Source: an uncultured Gemmataceae bacterium
GTDB taxonomy: Bacteria; Planctomycetota; Planctomycetia; Gemmatales; Gemmataceae
Assembly: GCA_937923405.1 (NCBI GenBank)
Contig: CALDUY010000029.1
Coordinates: 1 to 64,000, forward strand
Reading direction: 5' to 3'
Length of the DNA: 64,000 bases
Positions 8,103 through 15,988 of the stretch are shown piece after piece. Below the pieces are notes generated by a model. The model saw only the letters and a program-made list of their open reading frames with translations. It was not told the DNA's origin and ran no database searches. Numbering within the stretch: the first letter of the stretch is position 1; each line of letters opens with the position of its first letter. A program made the position numbers and the translations under genes.

Positions 8103-11100
8103 ATGTCCATTGCCAACGAACACGTCGATCAGCTGGTCGATGATTTTGTTCATGAGAACCTCTCCGCTGAGGAGGCGGCTCGGGTGCAACGTCACTGTCA
8201 GACCTGTCCCAGTTGTGCCCGCGCGCTGGAGCAAGCTCGACGTCGGCTGAGTCTGTTGCAGGCCATGCCGCCCACCGAGGCGTCGTCGCAACTAGTGCGA
8301 ACCACTCTGGACCGCATCGATGAGGCCAACCAGCCCAGCCACTTTCGCCGACGTCTGGGGCTGGGGGTATTCGTGGCGTTGGCGGCGTCGGCGCTGCTGC
8401 TCACCTGCGCCCATCTCTACTATGCCACGCTCAGACCCAACAGCATCGATCTGACCTTACTGGGCCAGCGCGAATGGCTAGCGGCGACCACGGCCGCACT
8501 CCGCATCCAACTCGTCGATCGTGGCTCCAGGCAGGCCATGGCCGGTATCCCCGTGGTCATCACCCTGCGCGATCGCCAGGGACGGGCGCAAGAACTGGCC
8601 AGCTTCACCACCGATCAGACCGGCAGCGGTGGTCCGCGCTTGGAACTGCCCGACTGGCCCGAGGGTAACTACGATCTCGAAGTCAGCGCGCGCAATGCCG
8701 CCGGCACGGAAACGCTCACCCGCGCAGTTCGGCTCAAGCGGTCGTGGAAGCTGTTGCTCAGTAGCGATAAACCCGTCTATCAACCCGGACAAAAGATCCT
8801 GCTTCGCGGCCTGGCTCTGCGTCGGCCCGACCTCAAACCGGTCGGGGAACGCAACGCCGTCTTCACGCTGATCGATCCGCGTGGCAACGTGCTGTTCAAG
8901 CACCAGCAGCCGACCAGCCGGTTCGGCATTGCCAGCGCCGAGTGCGAACTCGATCGCGAGATTCAGGAAGGCACATACACCGTCACTTGCAACCTCGAAG
9001 GCACCGAGAGTCGCCTCGCCGTCGAGGTACGCCGCTACGTCCTGCCCAAGTTCAAGGTCACAGTTCGCCCTGATCGTCCTTATTATGCCCCCGGCGCATC
9101 CGCGAAAGTTCGTCTCCAAGCCGACTACTTCTTCGGCAAACCCGTCGCCAACAGTCGCTTCGATTATGAGATCTACACCCGCAACGGTCAGGCGATCGCC
9201 ACGGGCAATGGCACCACCAACGACGACGGAACCGGCGAGATTAAGCTGACGCTTCCGGCCAACCTGGCGGGTCGGCCCGACGATGGCGGCAACGTCCGCG
9301 CCGTCGCCACCGTCCAGGTGACGGATCCAGCGGGTCAAGCACAATCGGCTACCGCCGAACTACTCGTTGCCGCGTCACCGATTGTCGTGCAGGTGATGCC
9401 CGAGGCGGGCCAACTTGTCTCCGGGGTGTCCAACAAACTGTATCTGCTCGTCAGCCGACCCGACGGTGAGCCGTTGCCCAACGTGAACGTCAAGCTGACC
9501 AGTGACACGATCGACCTGGACGCCACGACCGATTCGCGCGGCGTGGCCACGCTCTCGTTGATGCCGCCTGGCTACGACTTCGCCTGGACCGTCCAGGTGC
9601 GCGACTCCGCCGGCGAGTTGCTCGGACGAGCCACGGGCCATCTTCGCAGCGGGTCGATCTCGGAGGACTTCCTCGTGCGGCTCGATCGCGCCGTCTATCA
9701 GGCCGGACAGACGGTGACGCTGACCGCGCTGGGCGCCGGGGTTGAGCCGATCTTTCTCGATCTGATCAAGGATGGTCAGACGATGTTGGCCCAGCAGGTG
9801 GAGCTGAGCGACGGCAAAGGTGAACTCGTCTTCGATCTACCCGCCGAGCTGTTCGGCACGGTGCAGCTGGTCGCCTATCGTTTCGTCGGACCGCAGGGAC
9901 TGCCGCTGCGGAAGTCGCGCGTCGTCTACATCGCCCCGCCGGACGGGCTGCGGATCGAGGCGGCGCTGGATCAGCGAGAATACCGACCTGGAAAGGAGGC
10001 AATTCTGTCGCTGCGACTCTTCGACGACAAGGGCCGACCAACTCCCGGAGCGGTCTCGCTCTCGGCAGTCGATGAGGCGGTCTTCGCCGTCTTGAAGCAG
10101 AAGCCGGGCATCGAAAAGACGTTCTACACCCTGGAACAAGAGTTGCTCCAACCAGTCTACACGATCTATCCCTGGCAGCCGGAGGAGGATCCAGCGGTGA
10201 TTCCGCGCGATCAAGCGCTGTTCGCCGCCACCGCCCGCGCCACGGACCCGGCCAGCCTCTCCGGGGCAAGCAGCGGCGAGAGTGTGGCTCAGCTGACCCC
10301 GTCGGAATCGCACTCCCTGGCCGTGCGGAGCTTACCCATCAAGGAGGAAACCATCCGCCAGTTGAAGTCGGCCCGGCTCGATCTGGTGAAACGTGGTTGG
10401 GGGGCGCTGATCCTGGTCTCGCTGTTGTGCGGCTACATCGCGCTGTGGATGGTGGTGCCGGTCCTCGACATGCTCAAGTTCCACGCCATCGGCCTGGGCG
10501 GACTGATGTTCTTCGCCGGCTTCGCCTACCTGTTCTTCGGCGTTTCCGCTCTGCGTACCTTCAAGCAAGCCGGCTCGGCAATGGAAACGGCAAGAATGGC
10601 ACCGCGTGACATGAAGAGCGAGGCTGGCGGCGACGGCTCCGGCGGCCCACGGCTGCCGCGCGTTCGCAGGGATTTCCCGGAAACGCTGCTGTGGAAGCCG
10701 GAACTGATCACCGATAACGAAGGCCGCCTTCCGCCGTTACGGATTCCGCTGGCCGACTCGATCACGACCTGGCGGCTCAGCGCCTCTGCCGTCGATGCCG
10801 ACGGTCGACTCGGTGCGACGCATCTGCCGATCACCGTGTTCCAGCCGTTCTTCGTCGATCTGGACCTGCCGGTGTCACTGACACGACGAGACGAGGTCGA
10901 GGTGCGTGTCGTGGTGCATAACTATCTAGATCAGCCGCAGAAGGTGACATTGACTTTGACCGAGGCCGCTTGGTTCACGTTGCTGGGCAAGCCGGTGCAG
11001 GAACTGGAACTGGCCCCGCGCGAGGTCCGGGCCGCACGCTACTGCATTCGCGTCAACCAGGTCGGCGACCATCCGCTCAAGGTGATGGCTCAGGCCGGCG

Positions 11101-12770
11101 AGGTCGGCGACGCCATCGAACGACGCATCGAAGTCATTCCCGATGGCACCCGGATCGAGTCGGCCTTCTCCGGCCAGCTGGCGTCGCCGATTGAGCAGCG
11201 GCTCACGGTTCCCGCCGAGGCCATCGAGGGCAGCGTCAAAGCGTTGGTGAAACTCTATCCCAGCGGCTTCAGTCAACTGGTCGAGGGGATGGAGAACATC
11301 TTCCGCATGCCGTCGGGCTGTTTCGAGCAAACCTCGTCCACAACCTATCCCAACATTCTGGCCCTGGACTACATCCGGCGAAACCGCATCGTGGCCCGCG
11401 AGGCGGAGGCCAAAGCACGGCAGTACATCCACCTGGGCTATCAGCGATTGATCGGCTTTGAGGTGCCCGGCGGCGGCTTCGACTGGTATGGCCGGCCACC
11501 CGGCAACGTGACGCTCACCGCCTACGGACTGATGGAGTTCGTTGACATGGCGCGCGTTCATGACGTGGATCCGCGACTGATCGAACGAACGCGACGTTGG
11601 CTGTTGAATCAACGGCAACCCGATGGCAGCTGGGCCGCCGATCAGCACGGAGTACACCTGGCTGGCACTTACGGCGAGAAGGACGTCCGTCTAGCGACGA
11701 CGGCCTACGTTCTATGGGCGGTGGGTAGTTCCAACGCGCCCGAGCCGTTGGACACGACGATCGACTGGATCCTCAACCATCGTTCTGAGGATATTCAAGA
11801 TCCACATACGCTGGCTCTGGTCTGCAACGCCCTGCTTGCTGTCCAGGCCGATGCCGCCAAGGTGTCGCCCTATCTGGATCGCCTCGCCGCCTTGGCCCAA
11901 CGTTCCGACGACGGCAAATTCATCTACTGGCAGAAACGGGAGGGCCAGCACACCTTGTTCTACGGCAGCGGCAACGCCGGACAAATCGAGACGACGGCTC
12001 TGGCGACGTTGGCCCTGATGCAGGGCAAGCAACATCCCCAGCTGATGCGCGGTGCCCTGACCTGGATCGTCGCCAACAAGGATCCGCACGGTACCTGGCA
12101 TTCGACCCAGTCCACGGTGCTAGCGTTGAAGGCGCTACTGGCGAGCAGCTCGGCGGCGGGCGAGGCACAGCAACGCCGACTCACCGTCCAACTGGGTCAG
12201 CATACTCAGCAGATCGTACTCCCCGCCGATCAGTCCGAGGTCCTCAAACAGATCGATCTGTCGAGCCATCTGACCGTCGGCGAGAATCTCCTACGACTCA
12301 GCGAGCAGACGAAGACCGGCATCAACTACCAGATCGTCTTCCGCTATCATGTCCCCGGCAATCCGCCTCAGCAGCGCGAGCCGTTGGCCATCAACCTGGA
12401 CTACGACCGCACCGAGTTGAACGTCGGCGGAACGGTCACCGTCAAGACAAAGATCGTCAATCAACAGGCGGCGACCGCGGCAATGGTCATGGTCGATCTG
12501 CCGATCCCGCCCGGCTTCGCCATCGACCCCGAGGATTTTCAGACGTTGGTGAACGAGCGGAAGATCGAGCGTTTCCAGCGGATGCCGCGCAGCGTGCTGC
12601 TGTATCTGCGGAGCCTGGAGCCGAACAAGCCGTTGGAATGGACCTACAAACTGACGGCCACTTCGCCAGTGCGAGTGACGGCTACCGGAGCGCAAATCTA
12701 CGAGTATTACGATCCGCAAAAGCGAGGATTCAGCCCTGCCAGGCCGTTCACCATCCGCGTGGGCAAGTAG
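8103..12770 (+). CDS. Zinc-finger anti-sigma factor fused to alpha-2-macroglobulin
   Basis: A 1555-residue fusion. Residues 1-50 carry the anti-sigma zinc-finger signature HCQTCPSC (H31, C35, C38; HxxxCxxC). One TM segment spans about 86-107. Macroglobulin-like beta domains follow to about 660 (for example SSDKPVYQPGQKILLRG and SAVDEAVFAVL). Two more TM segments (about 768-790 and 797-815) lie inside the stretch that is the protease bait region in alpha-2-macroglobulins. Then come the MG7-like segment (near 858-890) and the thioester/alpha-alpha barrel domain, with SGCFEQTSS (C1073, Q1076) matching the CxEQ thioester. AAGGA sits eight bases before the ATG. The gene is co-transcribed with the ECF sigma gene upstream. 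Inferred role: a membrane sensor that holds the sigma factor and releases it on an envelope event such as protease attack. Confidence 0.88.
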   Translation: MSIANEHVDQLVDDFVHENLSAEEAARVQRHCQTCPSCARALEQARRRLSLLQAMPPTEASSQLVRTTLDRIDEANQPSHFRRRLGLGVFVALAASALLLTCAHLYYATLRPNSIDLTLLGQREWLAATTAALRIQLVDRGSRQAMAGIPVVITLRDRQGRAQELASFTTDQTGSGGPRLELPDWPEGNYDLEVSARNAAGTETLTRAVRLKRSWKLLLSSDKPVYQPGQKILLRGLALRRPDLKPVGERNAVFTLIDPRGNVLFKHQQPTSRFGIASAECELDREIQEGTYTVTCNLEGTESRLAVEVRRYVLPKFKVTVRPDRPYYAPGASAKVRLQADYFFGKPVANSRFDYEIYTRNGQAIATGNGTTNDDGTGEIKLTLPANLAGRPDDGGNVRAVATVQVTDPAGQAQSATAELLVAASPIVVQVMPEAGQLVSGVSNKLYLLVSRPDGEPLPNVNVKLTSDTIDLDATTDSRGVATLSLMPPGYDFAWTVQVRDSAGELLGRATGHLRSGSISEDFLVRLDRAVYQAGQTVTLTALGAGVEPIFLDLIKDGQTMLAQQVELSDGKGELVFDLPAELFGTVQLVAYRFVGPQGLPLRKSRVVYIAPPDGLRIEAALDQREYRPGKEAILSLRLFDDKGRPTPGAVSLSAVDEAVFAVLKQKPGIEKTFYTLEQELLQPVYTIYPWQPEEDPAVIPRDQALFAATARATDPASLSGASSGESVAQLTPSESHSLAVRSLPIKEETIRQLKSARLDLVKRGWGALILVSLLCGYIALWMVVPVLDMLKFHAIGLGGLMFFAGFAYLFFGVSALRTFKQAGSAMETARMAPRDMKSEAGGDGSGGPRLPRVRRDFPETLLWKPELITDNEGRLPPLRIPLADSITTWRLSASAVDADGRLGATHLPITVFQPFFVDLDLPVSLTRRDEVEVRVVVHNYLDQPQKVTLTLTEAAWFTLLGKPVQELELAPREVRAARYCIRVNQVGDHPLKVMAQAGEVGDAIERRIEVIPDGTRIESAFSGQLASPIEQRLTVPAEAIEGSVKALVKLYPSGFSQLVEGMENIFRMPSGCFEQTSSTTYPNILALDYIRRNRIVAREAEAKARQYIHLGYQRLIGFEVPGGGFDWYGRPPGNVTLTAYGLMEFVDMARVHDVDPRLIERTRRWLLNQRQPDGSWAADQHGVHLAGTYGEKDVRLATTAYVLWAVGSSNAPEPLDTTIDWILNHRSEDIQDPHTLALVCNALLAVQADAAKVSPYLDRLAALAQRSDDGKFIYWQKREGQHTLFYGSGNAGQIETTALATLALMQGKQHPQLMRGALTWIVANKDPHGTWHSTQSTVLALKALLASSSAAGEAQQRRLTVQLGQHTQQIVLPADQSEVLKQIDLSSHLTVGENLLRLSEQTKTGINYQIVFRYHVPGNPPQQREPLAINLDYDRTELNVGGTVTVKTKIVNQQAATAAMVMVDLPIPPGFAIDPEDFQTLVNERKIERFQRMPRSVLLYLRSLEPNKPLEWTYKLTATSPVRVTATGAQIYEYYDPQKRGFSPARPFTIRVGK

Positions 12771-12794
12771 GAGGTGGGTCACGTCGTGGCGGCT

Positions 12795-12917
12795 TACACG
12801 CCCAGGCGGCGGAGGGCCTCGCGGTTCAGTTCGATGCCCAGACCGGGCTTGTCCGGCACGGTCAGAAAGCCCTCGGCATCGGTCAGTCCGCCGCCTTTCA
12901 CGCAATCGGGTAGGATT
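12795..12917 (-). pseudogene. Decayed duplicate of the 3' end of the neighbouring enolase-superfamily gene
   Basis: 12795-12882 is identical over 88 bases to 13720-13807, the 3' end of the intact gene at 13719-14834. The match then jumps: 12879-12917 resembles 13990-14028, with 16 identical bases followed by a diverged stretch. About 186 bases present in the intact gene are therefore missing here, with a TCGG microhomology at the junction. On the minus strand it still reads the last residues, through RRLGV and a TAA stop. It lies right after the 3' end of the macroglobulin fusion and before the toxin gene. Confidence 0.85.
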
Positions 12918-12935
12918 TAGTGAACAAATCACTCC

Positions 12936-13331
12936 TCAACTCAGGACTTCAACCGTCAGACCGGTGAACGAACTGAGGCGGGCGTCGGCAGTCAGGAAAA
13001 TCTTCGCTCCGTGTTCGGCTGCTGCAGCGAGTTGCAGGGCGTCCATCGGTTTGAAATGGTTCGTGGCACGGATGCAGGCAGCCCGGTCACAGACCGCCGC
13101 GGTGACAGCAACAACATTCATCAACCCAAAAAAGGTGCGGAAGTCGGCTTCCACAGCCGCATCGCCCGATTTTAGAGGTCCAACCAGACATTCCATCCTG
13201 GTCAGATCGCTGATCATCAGCGTGTCGCCTGCAACTCGTGCAGTGGCAAGCCGGGTGCGAGCTTTCAGGCCGAAGATCGGGTGCTGCTCAACCGTGTAAA
13301 TCACAATGTTAGTATCCAGATAGACGATCAT
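12936..13331 (-). CDS. PIN-domain toxin (VapC-like ribonuclease)
   Basis: A 131-residue PIN-domain protein, the usual VapC size. The acidic residues expected at the metal site are visible: D6 in VYLDTN, E47 in RMECLVG, D97 in FKPMDALQ and D116 in FLTADARL. VapC toxins are Mg-dependent RNases that typically cut tRNA or rRNA. The frame extends further upstream, but the ATG at 13331 overlaps the TGA of the antitoxin gene (ATGA) and gives the canonical N-terminus MIVYLDTN, so I use it. The pair lies between 88-bp direct repeats of the adjacent enolase-superfamily gene end, which suggests it arrived by insertion. Confidence 0.87.
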   Translation of the reverse strand: MIVYLDTNIVIYTVEQHPIFGLKARTRLATARVAGDTLMISDLTRMECLVGPLKSGDAAVEADFRTFFGLMNVVAVTAAVCDRAACIRATNHFKPMDALQLAAAAEHGAKIFLTADARLSSFTGLTVEVLS

Positions 13332-13654
13332 TGCGGCTCCGTCGAGCTTCGTTGCTGGCGGGTCTGCGAACATTCCTGGTGGATCTGTTCGAGCGCTTGC
13401 ATCCGCTCCTCGTCCTGTTGGCGGGCCTGCTCCAACTCCGCGTCGATCTGTTCCTTTGTCCGGGGGATGTGACCGCGAGCGCGTTGCCCGGCCCAAATGC
13501 GCTCCAGAACTTGCCAGACATCGGTTTGCGTCAGGTCAGACACAAGCTCGACAGTCACCTTTACTCTTCCAGGCGGCAGGTTGGGTTTTTGATCCAGCAC
13601 GAGGGTGCCGTCCTCCCGCAGAGTGCCTTGAACCTCGAAGGGTTGGGTAGCCAC
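13328..13654 (-). CDS. Probable antitoxin of the PIN toxin
   Basis: A 108-residue protein directly upstream of the PIN toxin, with a 4-base start/stop overlap indicating translational coupling. Residues 1-36 form a short beta-rich segment (FEVQGTLREDGTLVLDQ... PPGRVKVTVE) resembling the small N-terminal strands found on many cyanobacterial and planctomycete VapB-type antitoxins. The remainder is a Glu/Gln/Arg-rich helix that could wrap the toxin. I do not recognise the exact antitoxin family, and the assignment rests mainly on position and size. Such antitoxins normally also repress their own operon. Confidence 0.7.
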   Translation of the reverse strand: MATQPFEVQGTLREDGTLVLDQKPNLPPGRVKVTVELVSDLTQTDVWQVLERIWAGQRARGHIPRTKEQIDAELEQARQQDEERMQALEQIHQECSQTRQQRSSTEPQ

Positions 13655-13718
13655 GATACTTCTCCTATTCTTTGAGTCATTTTATCATTTTACTACCGTT
13701 TCGCCGTCCAGAGTTGCT

Positions 13719-14834
13719 CTACACGCCCAGGCGGCGGAGGGCCTCGCGGTTCAGTTCGATGCCCAGACCGGGCTTGTCCGGCACGGTCAGAAAGCCCTCG
13801 GCATCGGGGCGGAACGGCTCAGTGATGATCTCGTCCAGGTAGACGCACGGAGTCAGATACTCGACGTAGCGGGCCACCGGTAAAGCCGCCGTCAGGTGCA
13901 GGTCGGCGGCCAGTCCCACAGCAGTGTTCCAGCCGTGCGGCACCAGCAAGATGTTGTGGTCATAGGCCAGCCAGCCAATCCGCCAGGCTTCGGTCAGTCC
14001 GCCGCACTTGGTGCAGTCGGGTTGGATGATGTCCACCGCGCCACGCTCCAAAAAGGGACGAAAACTCTGGCGGCGCGTCAGCACCTCGCCGGTGGCAATC
14101 GGCACTGGAGAATGCCGCCGCAGTTCCACATAGCCTTCCAGATCGTCGGGAGGCAGCGGCTCCTCGAACCAGACCACGTCATACTCAGCCAGCATCTTCG
14201 CCGTGTTCAACGCCCACTTGTAGCCGTGTGGCCAGAACTGCTCGCTGCCGCCGGCATCGACCATTAGTTCGACATCGGGACCAACTGTTTCCCGGGCCGT
14301 GCGGATCAACCGTTCGTCGGTCCGCCGATCGCGTCGGCCAAACGGCCGCCAGCCGAGTTTGATCGCCTTGAACCCTCGAGCCACGGTCGCTTGCAGCGTC
14401 TGGCGGAGCTGGTCCGGCTCGTCGAACAGGATCGAGCCATACGGCTTGATGCGTGAGCGATAGTTGCCGCCCAGCAAGCGCGAGACCGGCTGCTTGGTGA
14501 TCTTGCCGAACAAATCCCACAAGGCGATGTCGATCCCGCTGATAGCATGTTCGACCGCACCGCCTCGCCCCTGCCAGAAGCACGACTGACGCAGCTTCTC
14601 CGTCACCCGGGCTGGTTCCTCGGCGTGTTCACCGATCAGGTGTGGCCGCAACAGTTGCACAGCGGCGACAATGAGCGATTTACTGGTCATGCAGCTGCCC
14701 ACGCCGGTCAGTCCCTCGTCGGTGTGGACCTCGACTAGGGTGTTCAGCTCCTCCTCGGGTGGGTTGCCCTGTGGCCAGCCGCCATCGACGGTGCCACCAC
14801 TCAAGCCAATAATAGTCACATCAACGATCTTCAT
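13719..14834 (-). CDS. Mandelate racemase/muconate lactonizing enzyme family protein (enolase superfamily)
   Basis: A 371-residue enzyme of the mandelate racemase branch of the enolase superfamily, whose members abstract a proton alpha to a carboxylate using Mg2+. Visible elements are the lysine strand (FKAIKLGW), the metal-binding strand VELMVDAGG, the second ligand in VWFEEPLPPDD, the third around ATGEVLTRR, and the late PHGWNTAVG segment. The arrangement resembles acid-sugar dehydratases or cycloisomerases, but the substrate cannot be named from sequence alone. No sugar-acid pathway genes are adjacent. Its last 88 bases are duplicated at 12795-12882, on the far side of the toxin-antitoxin pair. 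Confidence 0.85.
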   Translation of the reverse strand: MKIVDVTIIGLSGGTVDGGWPQGNPPEEELNTLVEVHTDEGLTGVGSCMTSKSLIVAAVQLLRPHLIGEHAEEPARVTEKLRQSCFWQGRGGAVEHAISGIDIALWDLFGKITKQPVSRLLGGNYRSRIKPYGSILFDEPDQLRQTLQATVARGFKAIKLGWRPFGRRDRRTDERLIRTARETVGPDVELMVDAGGSEQFWPHGYKWALNTAKMLAEYDVVWFEEPLPPDDLEGYVELRRHSPVPIATGEVLTRRQSFRPFLERGAVDIIQPDCTKCGGLTEAWRIGWLAYDHNILLVPHGWNTAVGLAADLHLTAALPVARYVEYLTPCVYLDEIITEPFRPDAEGFLTVPDKPGLGIELNREALRRLGV

Positions 14835-14871
14835 ACTAGGTTTCCTGAAGTCTGTTGGAGCTGCCGATCTC

Positions 14872-14943
14872 GGGCGACGATTCCGGCCCAGAGTCGGGCG
14901 ACGATTCCGGCCCAGGGTCGGGCTACGATTCCAGCCCAGGGTC
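14872..14943 (+). repeat. 24-bp tandem repeat, three copies, before holA
   Basis: Units at 14872-14895, 14896-14919 and 14920-14943 differ at only a few positions (GGGCGACGATTCC core). Their length is a multiple of three and they are in frame with holA, where they would read SGDDSGPE, SGDDSGPG, SGYDSSPG after an ATG at 14855. The holA homology begins after them, so they more likely lie in the leader. An AT-rich TAGAAT follows at 14947-14952, just before the holA ATG. Confidence 0.85.
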
Positions 14944-14959
14944 GAGTAGAATAGCCGGC

Positions 14960-15979
14960 ATGGACAGTCTCACGTTTCTCGAACGTCTGGACAAGGCTCG
15001 ACCTCAGCCGTTTTATGTGTTGCACGGCGACGAAGAGTTTCTCAAACGGCAGGTCAAGCTAGGGTTGCGTCGGCTGATTCTCGGCTCTAGCGACGACGAC
15101 TTTGCCCTGAGCAACCTCTCCGGAGACAAGGCGACGCTGGCCGAGGTGCTGACCGAATTGCAGACGTTGCCATTCCTCGCTCCGCGTCGGCTGGTCGTGG
15201 TTGAGCAAGCCGAACCGTTTGTCACTCGGGAGCGGGCCAAGCTAGAGAAGCTGTTCGCCGAGCTTAAGGACAAGACGAATCCTACCGGCGTGCTGGTGCT
15301 GGAGGTATCGACCTGGCCAGCGAACACCAAACTGGCCCGTGCCACCCCCGATGTGGCCTCGATCAGCTGCAAAGCGCCGGCGTCGGTGCAGTTGCCGCAA
15401 TGGTGCGTTACTTGGTGTCTTCAGGCCCACGGCAAGCAGCTGACGCAAGCAGCGGCCAAACTTCTGGTCGATCTGGTTGGCCCTGAGATGGGAATTCTCG
15501 ATAAAGAACTGGAGAAGCTGGCCGTCTACGTCGGGTCGGCTCCGAAGATCGAGGCCCGGGACGTCGACGTTCTCGTCGGCCAAAGCCGAGTCGAAAGCGC
15601 TTGGCAGGTGTTTGAGTTAATTGGTAAAGGACAGTCAGGCGAGGCTTTGTCGTTTGTGCAACGGTTGTTCGATCAGGGCGAGGATCCGCTGCGGCTACTT
15701 GGGGCGTTCAGTCTGCAACTGCGACGATTGGCTCAAGCAGCGCGGCTCAACGCCCAGGGGGTGGGACTGCAAGAAAGCCTGACCCGAGCCGGCATCCCCA
15801 ATTTTCCCGCGGCACGTCAATCGGCAGAGCAACAGATGCGTTACCTGGGTCGACGCCGACTCGACCGCCTTTATGACTGGTTACTAGAGACCGATGCTGG
15901 CATGAAGGGCGGCAGCCAGCTCCCTCCAACCACCTTGCTAGAGCGGCTGGTTGTTCGCCTGGCAAGACCTCGAACCTGA
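14960..15979 (+). CDS. holA: DNA polymerase III subunit delta
   Basis: A 339-residue clamp-loader delta subunit, which opens the beta sliding clamp during replication. The N-terminus shows the family start FYVLHGDEEFLKRQV, followed by a RecA-like region with RRLVVVEQAE and GVLVLEVSTWP. A helical middle has GILDKELEKLAVYVG, and the C-terminal collar part ends near the stop. An in-frame ATG at 14855 would add a repeat-derived Gly/Ser/Asp-rich leader; I prefer the ATG at 14960 because family similarity starts there. It is nine bases upstream of pdxA, so the two are probably co-transcribed. Confidence 0.88.
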   Translation: MDSLTFLERLDKARPQPFYVLHGDEEFLKRQVKLGLRRLILGSSDDDFALSNLSGDKATLAEVLTELQTLPFLAPRRLVVVEQAEPFVTRERAKLEKLFAELKDKTNPTGVLVLEVSTWPANTKLARATPDVASISCKAPASVQLPQWCVTWCLQAHGKQLTQAAAKLLVDLVGPEMGILDKELEKLAVYVGSAPKIEARDVDVLVGQSRVESAWQVFELIGKGQSGEALSFVQRLFDQGEDPLRLLGAFSLQLRRLAQAARLNAQGVGLQESLTRAGIPNFPAARQSAEQQMRYLGRRRLDRLYDWLLETDAGMKGGSQLPPTTLLERLVVRLARPRT

Positions 15980-15988
15980 ATTCTCTCC

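Noticed and set aside
8478..9344. A 288-residue minus-strand frame inside the macroglobulin fusion
   Set aside because: It lies antisense to a well-supported 1555-residue gene with clear domain motifs, and has no recognisable features of its own.
13050..13075. Other TGGCAC sites as sigma-54 promoters (also 28801, 46557, 53108)
   Set aside because: None has a -12 element at the correct spacing and most lie inside genes.
13332..13496. Longer PIN toxin starting at 13496
   Set aside because: It runs antitoxin sequence in another frame; the ATG at 13331 overlaps the antitoxin stop and gives the PIN N-terminus.
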